5,887 bases of DNA from Actinomycetes bacterium (GTDB lineage: Bacteria > Actinomycetota > Acidimicrobiia > Acidimicrobiales > Palsa-688), in the NCBI GenBank assembly GCA_021827285.1, contig JAKAWM010000152.1:1092-6978 (forward strand), read 5' to 3'. Position numbers and translations under genes: made by a program. The notes under the pieces were generated by a model that did not search any database, was not told the origin of the DNA, and saw only the letters and a program-made list of their open reading frames with translations. Of the stretch, positions 1 to 5,791 are shown one piece after another (positions within the stretch are counted from its first letter, which is position 1; every line of letters starts with the position of its first letter).

Positions 1-472
1 CCAGGCGCAACCGGCTCGGGGCCGGCCTGGTCACCTGAGGAGGCTCAGCCGTGGAGAACACCTTTGCCAGCGCCGGCAGGGCCACCGCCCCCGCCAAGGG
101 CTGGCCGTTGAGGGCCAAGGCCACATGTACAGCCCAATCCTGGCGTCCCGGTTCGCCGAACTCCCTCGTCCCGTCGAGAGGGTCTATTATCCAAACCCGC
201 TGGCGGCTCAGCCTTTGCGCTCCGTCCTTGCCCTCTTCAGAAAGGAGCCCGTCATGGGGGTAGCGTTCGCCGATGGCGGCGGCCAAGAGCTGGTGCGATC
301 TGGTATCTCCCAGGTGCCTGGCTTCCTCGGGCGATAGCGAGGTGCCTATCTGCTCCCGGATGCCCAGGAGTAGCTGCCCAGCTTCATGGGCTAGACGGGC
401 GGCGTCCATGTGGTCTGACCAAGAAATGACCTCGGCCGCCTTGTCTTGTTTACTCATTGACTTGTCTACCAT
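1..472 (-). CDS. cysQ: CysQ-type 3'(2'),5'-bisphosphate nucleotidase (PAP phosphatase), N-terminal part, runs off left edge
   Basis: This open frame has no stop before the window edge, so about 157 residues are visible of a family usually near 260-270. It belongs to the Mg2+-dependent inositol monophosphatase/CysQ superfamily. The metal-site signatures are present: SEE (residues 78-80 from the ATG at 472) and IIDPLDGTRE (95-104), whose two Asp residues bind metal. The following GRQDWAVHVAL block closely resembles, from memory, mycobacterial CysQ, which favours PAP phosphatase over plain inositol phosphatase. The expected reaction is PAP to AMP plus phosphate in the cytoplasm, relieving product inhibition of PAPS-using sulfotransferases. 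The ATG at 472 follows the TAG of the upstream gene with no gap, implying translational coupling. An in-frame ATG at 457 is an equally possible start, and neither has a strong ribosome-binding site. Family assignment is confident; the exact substrate is inferred from motif and context. Confidence 0.9.
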   Translation of the reverse strand, partial: MVDKSMSKQDKAAEVISWSDHMDAARLAHEAGQLLLGIREQIGTSLSPEEARHLGDTRSHQLLAAAIGERYPHDGLLSEEGKDGAQRLSRQRVWIIDPLDGTREFGEPGRQDWAVHVALALNGQPLAGAVALPALAKVFSTAEPPQVTRPAPSRLRL

Positions 473-3469
473 CTACTGCGATGCAGGTGTACCTGGACGG
501 GTGCTGAAGGGCGCCGACCTACCGAGGACTTGGCCCTTAGAGTTGAGGGCTTCGACTTCGTAGACACTGAAGGTACCATTCACGGCGAGGCGCGTCTCGA
601 AGCCCGCCTTCTGCCCCCCGGCCACTACCGATAGGTTAGCGGTGCTCGTACCGGCCAGGACCTTCCAGGAGCTCACCTCGGTGGCGCCGTTCCAGCTGGC
701 GTAGACAGCGGTGCCTCCTGGTTCAGACCGGGCGGCACCGTCAGGTGGAGTAACGGGCGCTCCCACCCAGTCGGCCACCGTCGCTCGATAGCTCAGGTCG
801 GGGTCGGGGAACGAGGCGTTCATCAAGAGCTGGCCCGACCTCGAGTACTCGGAGAAATAGGGCTGCGAACCCCAACCGACGAAGACGTTGCCGTTGGCCA
901 GGAGCTGCATGCTGCCCATGTAGTCGGCCGAGAAGCCCTTGGCGTAGGTGTACTGGGCCAGGACCGAGACGCTGTGGGTGGCCACATTGAGCTTGAGCTC
1001 CAGGCCGCGTGAGGGGCCAGCCGGAGCCAGGTACGTGCCCCCCCCGGTGATCTGGCAACAGCTGTCGTCGAACATGGTCACCACGCCACCGGGCTGCCAC
1101 ATCACATCGTGCTGGAACTGAAACGAGGCCGCCGGGGGGATCTTGAAGCTCGAGTGCCGCCCGCCGAGCTGCCATTGGATGGCCCCGGTCCGGGCGTCGA
1201 CCATGTAGGCGGCCCACGTATTGCGCATTGAAACTAGGAAATGGCCCTGGCCCGCCAGGCTGATCGAGTTGACGTGGTAGGCGTCCCAGGGGAAGCCGTT
1301 GGTCGGCAAAGGGGCCTGGGTGTCGCTGAGCGGTATGTGATCAAGCGCGTCCCAGGTGTAGAGCAACCTGCCGGTGGTGATGTCGTACTCCTGGACGGCA
1401 GAGTCGTCCAACACGCCGCTCGATGAGCCGCCATACCTGGACAGGTTCATGGGCATGGCCTTGTTGGCTGTCACCCAGGCGTCGTTGCCGCTGATGATCA
1501 GTTCGTGGAGCGTGATGACCCAACCGTCTTGGCCCTTCAGGGTGGCCAAGGTCCGGTAGTGCTGGTCCACGATCACGTCTTCGCCGCTTTCAGTCTCGCC
1601 CGTGCTGGAAACCACCCCTTGCCACCAGGTGAGCACGGGTTGGCCCCGGTAGGCCTGGGCCGTGAGGTTGGAGGCGACGACGTCTGTGGGGAGGGGCTTG
1701 AACCAGACCGGCTGGAGCGAGTTGTCGAGGATGAGAGGGCCGCTCTGGCCCACGAGGGGGGGTGCGTTCACATTGAAGAAGTTCGCCACCATGATGTAGC
1801 CCGGGGCCAACTGGCCCTCCCGCGAGGTGCTGACGGCGCTCACCTTGGGCGGGTGCAAGCCGGGAGCGGACACGAAGCTGTATGCGCCCGCCGTCTTGTA
1901 GGCACCGATGGGTGCCCCCGGCCCTCCGGCCAGCGCGAAGTCAATGGCGGCAAAACAGGCGATGATGGCGATGGCGCTGACGGGGATGGCCACGCGGCGC
2001 CCCACTGGGGCCGGGACGTACCTACCGGTGAAAGCCAAGGTGGCGACCATGGCCAGGACCACGAACCCGGCCCCCACCAGGTAGGCAAGGCGGAAGCCGT
2101 CCGTCAGGGCCAGCGGCACCCCGACGTTGTGCCCGATGGCGCCGCTCGTTGTTTGGGTGGCCAGGGTCGCCAGCAGGGCCAGCCCGATGCCGGCGCCCAC
2201 CTGGCGGGACGTATTGACAAGGCCCGAGGCCAGCCCCGCCTGGGCGGGGCCAGCGCCCTGGGTGGCGAAGATGGTCGACGGGACTACGGAAAGACCGATG
2301 CCCGCAGCCGTGAGGACGCCGGGCAGGACGATGTAACCTAGGGCGCTGCCGCTGGGACCGATGCGGGCCATGAGCAACATCCCGCTAGCCAGCAGGGCCA
2401 AGCCACCGCCCAGCACGTTGCGGACCCCGTAGCGGCTCACCAGCTTGCCTGCCTGCGAGGCGCCCAGCATGATCATGAGCGTCATGGGCAAGAAGGCCAG
2501 CCCCGCCTTCAGCGGGGACAGTCCAAGGACCTGCTGAAGGTAGAGCGAGCTCACGTACCACATGGCGAACAGCGAAGCGCTGAACAGCAGCACGATCAGG
2601 TTGGCCACCTTCAGCGCGCCGGTCAGTTGCCGGAGCGGCACCAATGGCGCTGAGGCGACCCGGTTTTCGATCCAGCCGAAGACGACCAGCAAGATGGCGC
2701 CCGCCACCATGGGGACGACGGCCTTGGGTGATGACCAGCCGTCCACGCCCGTGTCAACTATCCCATAGACGAGGACCAGTTGCCCGATGGTCAGGGTCAA
2801 GGCCCCAGCCGCATCGAACCTGGGCGCCGGCCCTGTTCTCCTGCGATCGGCCACTACTCTCAGGGCGACGAACGCGCCGGCCACTCCGATAGGCGGGTTG
2901 ATGAGGAGGATCCAGCGCCAACTGAGCTCCTGGGTGATGACCCCGCCGAGCAAGGTCCCGGCCGCCCCGCCCAGACCGTTCATGGCGCCCCACAGTCCTA
3001 TGGCCCGGTGCCTGGCCGGGCCCTCAGAGAACGCCGAGGTGATGATGGCCAGCGACCCGGCGGCCATTAGTGCCCCGCTGAAGCCCTGCAGGGCCCGCGC
3101 CACGATCAGCATCTGGTCGTTCAACGACAAACCACCAACCAAGGAGGTGAGTGCGAACAGCCCCAATGCGGTCACGAAGGTGCGGCGCTGGCCGAAGTGG
3201 TCGGTCGCTCGGCCCGCCAGCATCAAGAACCCGGCAAAGACGATGGCGTAGGCGTCCACCACCCACTGCAGGTCGTAGGTGGAGAAATTGAGGCTGGACT
3301 GGATGGACGGCAGGGCGACGTTGACGATCGAGAGGTCGAGGATCACCATGAACTGAGCGGCGCAGGTAACGGCCAGCAACCATCCCTGGCCAAGCGGCCT
3401 TGGCCCTACGGGCACCGGGCTCGCCCGGCCATCCCCTGCCGGTGCCGGTCGGGCCGGCACTTGCTTCAT
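473..3469 (-). CDS. MFS (DHA2-type, 14-helix) exporter fused to an extracytoplasmic arylsulfotransferase (ASST) domain
   Basis: The protein has 998 residues, numbered here from the ATG at 3469. Residues about 27-482 are a complete DHA2/EmrB-QacA-like drug:H+ antiporter. Helix 1 carries LDLSIVNVALP (44-54), and the loop after helix 2 carries motif A, GRATDHFGQRR (86-96). I count 14 helices. A 15th hydrophobic segment (493-514) follows a short loop with an RR pair and would carry the rest of the protein outside. Residues about 530-905 match the PAPS-independent arylsulfotransferase family: HELI (His655), YHVNSI (His732), Arg749 17 residues later, and FQHD (His787), ending in SYRATVADWVGAP. These His/Arg residues are the likely sulfate-transfer site by family analogy. 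Residues 918-991 look like the small beta-sandwich (Fn3-like) domain often found after this fold. The only cysteines in the ASST part are a vicinal pair (804-805). Typical DHA2 exporters are about 450-550 residues, so the extra half is real and in one uninterrupted frame. Exporter substrate and sulfate donor are unknown. Confidence 0.9.
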   Translation of the reverse strand: MKQVPARPAPAGDGRASPVPVGPRPLGQGWLLAVTCAAQFMVILDLSIVNVALPSIQSSLNFSTYDLQWVVDAYAIVFAGFLMLAGRATDHFGQRRTFVTALGLFALTSLVGGLSLNDQMLIVARALQGFSGALMAAGSLAIITSAFSEGPARHRAIGLWGAMNGLGGAAGTLLGGVITQELSWRWILLINPPIGVAGAFVALRVVADRRRTGPAPRFDAAGALTLTIGQLVLVYGIVDTGVDGWSSPKAVVPMVAGAILLVVFGWIENRVASAPLVPLRQLTGALKVANLIVLLFSASLFAMWYVSSLYLQQVLGLSPLKAGLAFLPMTLMIMLGASQAGKLVSRYGVRNVLGGGLALLASGMLLMARIGPSGSALGYIVLPGVLTAAGIGLSVVPSTIFATQGAGPAQAGLASGLVNTSRQVGAGIGLALLATLATQTTSGAIGHNVGVPLALTDGFRLAYLVGAGFVVLAMVATLAFTGRYVPAPVGRRVAIPVSAIAIIACFAAIDFALAGGPGAPIGAYKTAGAYSFVSAPGLHPPKVSAVSTSREGQLAPGYIMVANFFNVNAPPLVGQSGPLILDNSLQPVWFKPLPTDVVASNLTAQAYRGQPVLTWWQGVVSSTGETESGEDVIVDQHYRTLATLKGQDGWVITLHELIISGNDAWVTANKAMPMNLSRYGGSSSGVLDDSAVQEYDITTGRLLYTWDALDHIPLSDTQAPLPTNGFPWDAYHVNSISLAGQGHFLVSMRNTWAAYMVDARTGAIQWQLGGRHSSFKIPPAASFQFQHDVMWQPGGVVTMFDDSCCQITGGGTYLAPAGPSRGLELKLNVATHSVSVLAQYTYAKGFSADYMGSMQLLANGNVFVGWGSQPYFSEYSRSGQLLMNASFPDPDLSYRATVADWVGAPVTPPDGAARSEPGGTAVYASWNGATEVSSWKVLAGTSTANLSVVAGGQKAGFETRLAVNGTFSVYEVEALNSKGQVLGRSAPFSTRPGTPASQ

Positions 3470-3475
3470 GGTTTG

Positions 3476-3482
3476 CCTCACC
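3476..3482 (-). promoter_or_regulatory. Ribosome-binding site choosing the ATG start of the MFS-ASST gene
   Basis: GGTGAGG lies 6 bases before the ATG at 3469. Its GGTGA part matches the 3' half of the Shine-Dalgarno consensus. An alternative GTG start at 3481 sits inside this element and has only a G-run about 3 bases upstream, which is too close. The ATG is therefore preferred; the difference is four residues. Confidence 0.55.
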
Positions 3483-3516
3483 GGCCCCGACGACGCGCCC
3501 TGCCCCTAGCAGGCCG

Positions 3517-4206
3517 TCACTGGTCCTCGCGCCACTTCCTGACCGCCTCCATGCTCAAATCGACGATCTTTAGGATGTACCCATTGGTGTCGTTGACGTG
3601 AGGCAAGGGGGCTTCTGGTACCGGCACCTCCAAGAAGGCGCACAGAGGCCCCCAGCCATCGGCCGGTGACCATACCAAAAGGCGCTCGGCCGGGACCGTT
3701 GCTATGACCTCCTGGTTGTAACGTTCCATGGCTCTTGCCATGGTCCCCGTGCCCGCACCTTCGAACTCGTCAGCCAGGAGCCCGCTCTTTTCCCACATGG
3801 ACTTCATGAGGGCGGTGTAGTTTGCCCACCGGGCATCAACGTGCCCCCAGGCCTCGGACATGTCGTGGACTAGGCAGTCACCGTAAAAGGTCCCCCAGAT
3901 GGTGTCGCCCATGCTCCGCTCCCACGACTCTGCATTACGAACACTGAGGAGCACCTTGGCGTCGGGGTACGCTTCCATGAGGTCCTTGTAGAAAAAGGCG
4001 CCCGGCCAATCGACGGTGGCCTCGAACCCCCCGAAGATCTCGTCCCACTGCTTCCGGCCGAGGAAAGCCTCGTGCCAGCGGGGAACAGTGTCCAGGTCTC
4101 CCATCACGTTGGCCATGTGGTAGCACGGGGACAGGCCCAACATTTCCAAGGCGATCTTCTGTGTCATGGTCGCCGTTCGGGGCAAGCCAGCACCGATGAC
4201 CCTCAT
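3517..4206 (-). CDS. PAPS-dependent sulfotransferase family protein (Sulfotransfer_4-like)
   Basis: The protein has 229 residues and should transfer sulfate from PAPS to a hydroxyl or amine acceptor in the cytoplasm, releasing PAP. The N-terminal phosphosulfate-binding loop is GAGLPRTATMTQK (5-17). The 3'-phosphate site is KVLLSVRNAESWERSM (84-99), with Arg90 and Ser98 at the eight-residue spacing usual for sulfotransferases. The C-terminal GWGPLCAFLEVPVPEAPLPHVND (184-206) is typical of the short P-loop sulfotransferase family. The start at 4206 is chosen because AAGGGAG precedes it by 7 bases and translation then begins exactly at the first beta strand, MRVIGAGLP. An upstream ATG at 4260 would add 18 poorly ordered residues. 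The gene lies 35 bases before the MFS-ASST gene on the same strand. It is likely first in the unit and is followed by the PAP phosphatase that would clear its by-product. One oddity is Ala12 in the loop where relatives usually have Gly (TGT to TAT). The acceptor is unknown. Confidence 0.88.
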   Translation of the reverse strand: MRVIGAGLPRTATMTQKIALEMLGLSPCYHMANVMGDLDTVPRWHEAFLGRKQWDEIFGGFEATVDWPGAFFYKDLMEAYPDAKVLLSVRNAESWERSMGDTIWGTFYGDCLVHDMSEAWGHVDARWANYTALMKSMWEKSGLLADEFEGAGTGTMARAMERYNQEVIATVPAERLLVWSPADGWGPLCAFLEVPVPEAPLPHVNDTNGYILKIVDLSMEAVRKWREDQ

Positions 4207-4213
4207 CGCAATT

Positions 4214-4220
4214 CTCCCTT
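4214..4220 (-). promoter_or_regulatory. Ribosome-binding site of the sulfotransferase gene
   Basis: AAGGGAG lies 7 bases before the ATG at 4206. It is the clearest Shine-Dalgarno element in the window and fixes the start 18 codons downstream of the first available ATG (4260). Confidence 0.75.
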
Positions 4221-4235
4221 CTCTGGTGGCGGGGC

Positions 4236-4244
4236 TTGTCACAA
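4236..4244. repeat. 9-bp palindrome TTGTCACAA upstream of the sulfotransferase
   Basis: A perfect TTGT-C-ACAA palindrome centred 34 bases before the sulfotransferase start. Its position would suit an operator, but it is short enough to arise by chance and no regulator gene is in the window. Confidence 0.25.
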
Positions 4245-4316
4245 CCCTAACCCTGGGCACCCTCGCATCGGTCCGGGTTTACGACCAACTTCTCAAGTTC
4301 ATATCGTTTTCTTAGT

Positions 4317-4344
4317 GGGAGGGCGACCAATTTGGGAGGGTGGG
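4317..4344 (+). other. Potential G-quadruplex: five GGG tracts on the plus strand
   Basis: The tract reads G3-A-G3, ten bases, then G3-A-G3-T-G3, built from two GGGAGGG copies plus a final GGG. A third GGGAGGG copy lies at 4520-4526. The G-rich strand is the template strand for the sulfotransferase operon, so any quadruplex would form in DNA rather than in the operon's mRNA. The tracts are seen directly; folding is inference. Confidence 0.35.
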
Positions 4345-4353
4345 TTTACTGAC

Positions 4354-4381
4354 TGCCTGTTAGGCACCCCTGCCTCGAGGC
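4354..4381. repeat. Cluster of overlapping, mutually exclusive short hairpins
   Basis: Three pairings overlap. TGCCT-GTT-AGGCA spans 4354-4366 and AGGCA-CCCC-TGCCT spans 4362-4375; they share the AGGCA arm and cannot form together. The perfect palindrome GCCTCGAGGC (4372-4381) overlaps the last arm. There is no T-tract, so this is not a simple terminator. The stems are only 5 bp. Confidence 0.35.
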
Positions 4382-4491
4382 CTTCACCACGACTTAGTTT
4401 CTCAGAGGCACGGTACATATGGTTAGGGACGGAAGGCCCTTTTCTTCTGTTCCTCAGCCTCTAACGAGTGGGGAGCCCCCCGACCTGGCCG

Positions 4492-4509
4492 AGCCTGAAG
4501 TTCAAGGCT
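4492..4509. repeat. 18-bp imperfect palindrome downstream of the solute-binding protein gene
   Basis: AGCCTGAAGTTCAAGGCT has matching 5-base outer arms (AGCCT/AGGCT) and a partly symmetric GAA/TTC centre. It could be a protein-binding site or a weak mRNA hairpin. No T-run follows on either strand. Confidence 0.25.
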
Positions 4510-4563
4510 GGGACCTTTCGGGAGGGCACGGGCGCCTCTCGGTCCGGATGATCAGAAGAGGCC

Positions 4564-5757
4564 CTAGCCCGGCTGGATCTTGCGGGGTGGAGTAAGGACC
4601 ACGGCCGTGGTGCTCGAGCCTTCCCAGGTGTCTCGCCGCAGCAAGTACCCGCCTACATTTTCCCTCGTCACGTACTTGTGACCGGTATCCGCGTCAAAAG
4701 GCAGGATGAGGCCGCCCGATATGTTGTAAATGAACAGTTCGAATATGGGTACAAACCCCTGCAGGTACGCCTGCTCGTCAATAGTGAAAGCCAGTGCCCC
4801 TCTGCTCACGGCGGTCAGCACCGGTTGGGAGATGTCGAAAGCGGCCGCTTGGGCGCCTTGGCTGGTCCAGGCGAGCTTTTCTGCCGTCTTGGCCAGCGCC
4901 GCCCCGCTGTGGCCGGAGCTGGTGAAAATGAACCGGACATCGCGATGGGCCATGTACCAATCCTCGATGCGGCTGGCTGCTTGCTGCGGGTCGGTACCGA
5001 TCGTTACCCGGGCCATGTGGGCTCCAACGGTCTCGAAAACGCTGGCCGCGCCGTTCAAGCGCGACTGCTCGGTTCGGGAGGACGGCGCGCCGACCATGGC
5101 CGCGACGCTCTGGCCCTTGCCGACGTGCTTGAGGGCCCGTTCGGCGAGGGCTGCTCCGGCCGCAAAGTGGTCCTGGCCTATGTAGGACAGGGCATTGTTG
5201 CCGCTGCCCGGCGCGGCCTCCGCGTTGAACGCCACCACGGGGATGCCCCGGGCTAGGGCCTGGTCGGTAAGGCTGTTGAAGGCCTTGGGGTCGACCACGC
5301 ACAGGCCGATGCCATCAACTTCGTTGTCCAGAGCCTCCTCGAAAGCATCGACCATTTCGGTAACGCTGCCGCTGGCCGAGCCGTTCCAGGTAAAAGAAGT
5401 GCCCAGGAGGGCCGAGGCGTCGCTGGCCCCCAACCGGCAAGGCACGAAAAACGGATCTTCGCTCCGGTGGCAAATGAGCGCGAACCGGTAGGCGGGGTAC
5501 TTGGGCCACGGGTTTTGGGTGGGGAACTTCGGGTACCGGTGGCGCGTGCTAGCCGACGCATCCGGGCCGGCGAGGACCTCCAGCAGGGCACCCATAAACG
5601 GGGTGGCGGCCGCCACGGCACCCGCGTCGCGAAGGAACCGGCGCCTCGGGACCCTGGCTGTGCTGCGGGCGATGTTGTCTCCGGGCGTACGGTCGGTACC
5701 TGGCGAGCTGGGCGCTGGGGTCGCTGACGGGTCGGGGCCCACGCGTCGCCGTATCAT
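4564..5757 (-). CDS. Tat-exported sugar-type ABC solute-binding protein (Peripla_BP_4 / RbsB-like)
   Basis: The protein has 397 residues. After a 37-residue polar N-region comes a twin-arginine signal: RRRFLR (38-43), a hydrophobic stretch (about 44-63) and a likely cleavage near AGPDASA (63-69). The mature part has the two-lobed type I binding-protein pattern. It begins with a beta strand, YRFALICHRSEDPFF (90-104). Then come VDGIGLCVVDP (147-157), GIPVVAFNAE (171-180), YIGQDHFAAG (192-201), FIFTSSG (276-282) and AFDISQPVL (306-314). Close to the C-terminus, FTIDEQAYLQGFVPIFEL (324-341) is typical of sugar-binding members. It should bind a small ligand, probably a sugar or polyol, outside the membrane for import. 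No lipobox cysteine follows the signal, so it does not appear to be a lipoprotein, which is unusual for a Gram-positive binding protein. No permease or ATPase gene is visible beside it on this strand. The ATG at 5757 is the only ATG before the signal; a GTG at codon 6 is possible. No Shine-Dalgarno is seen. Confidence 0.87.
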   Translation of the reverse strand: MIRRRVGPDPSATPAPSSPGTDRTPGDNIARSTARVPRRRFLRDAGAVAAATPFMGALLEVLAGPDASASTRHRYPKFPTQNPWPKYPAYRFALICHRSEDPFFVPCRLGASDASALLGTSFTWNGSASGSVTEMVDAFEEALDNEVDGIGLCVVDPKAFNSLTDQALARGIPVVAFNAEAAPGSGNNALSYIGQDHFAAGAALAERALKHVGKGQSVAAMVGAPSSRTEQSRLNGAASVFETVGAHMARVTIGTDPQQAASRIEDWYMAHRDVRFIFTSSGHSGAALAKTAEKLAWTSQGAQAAAFDISQPVLTAVSRGALAFTIDEQAYLQGFVPIFELFIYNISGGLILPFDADTGHKYVTRENVGGYLLRRDTWEGSSTTAVVLTPPRKIQPG

Positions 5758-5763
5758 CGCTTC

Positions 5764-5791
5764 ATTATGCGTCGCTCCAGTGCTGTGTTGG
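5764..5791 (-). promoter_or_regulatory. Candidate promoter for leaderless transcription of the solute-binding protein gene
   Basis: CATAAT (5764-5769, minus strand) matches the TATAAT -10 consensus at five of six bases and ends 6 bases before the ATG at 5757, the spacing expected if transcription starts on the start codon. A weak -35, CCAACA (5786-5791), lies 16 bases upstream. The lack of any Shine-Dalgarno before 5757 fits leaderless translation, which is common in actinobacteria. The elements are visible; function is inferred. Confidence 0.35.

Larger units (their letters stand above)
4207..4563. other. 357-bp non-coding gap, likely holding the promoter of the sulfation operon
   Basis: No convincing gene is seen here on either strand. 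The middle (about 4290-4450) is richer in A and T than the flanking genes, as expected for a promoter region, but I could not pair a good -35 with a -10 at normal spacing on the minus strand. No tRNA or riboswitch family was recognised, and there is no hairpin followed by a T-run that would end the upstream solute-binding gene. A 6-bp inverted repeat (GCCTCT at 4534-4539, AGAGGC at 4557-4562) sits right after that gene's stop but lacks a T-tract. The gap also holds G-runs and short hairpins, listed separately. Confidence 0.6.

Noticed and set aside
160..187. Reading the DPLDGT protein as an inositol monophosphatase
   Set aside because: The motif is shared, but the surrounding IIDPLDGTREFGEPGR..DWAVH pattern and the sulfotransferase neighbours fit CysQ-type PAP phosphatases better.
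51..563. Plus-strand open frames of 70-96 codons in the left part of the window
   Set aside because: They are antisense to cysQ and to the end of the MFS-ASST gene; their translations show no family features.
1505..2341. A 278-codon plus-strand open frame opposite the MFS-ASST gene
   Set aside because: Its predicted protein is rich in Gly, Arg, His and Asp with no recognisable domain, and it lies wholly antisense to a gene with clear domains. Long antisense frames are expected in GC-rich DNA.
4245..4250. TAGGGT (minus strand) as a -10 box for the sulfotransferase operon
   Set aside because: It fits the loose TANNNT pattern, but no acceptable -35 lies 16-18 bases upstream, so I did not call a promoter.
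4207..4260. Upstream ATG at 4260 as start of the sulfotransferase
   Set aside because: It would add 18 residues with no homology before the first beta strand, and the clear ribosome-binding site points to the ATG at 4206.
4299..4418. A 39-codon minus-strand open frame in the gap upstream of the sulfotransferase
   Set aside because: No ribosome-binding site, weak codon bias and no recognisable features; it overlaps the hairpin and G-rich elements.
4072..4464. A 130-codon plus-strand open frame spanning the sulfotransferase start and the gap
   Set aside because: Its first part is antisense to the sulfotransferase and its last part covers non-coding sequence; no domain or start signal supports it.
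4534..4562. Inverted repeat GCCTCT/AGAGGC right after the solute-binding gene as its terminator
   Set aside because: The stem is only 6 bp with a 17-base loop and no T-run, so it does not meet the pattern of an intrinsic terminator.
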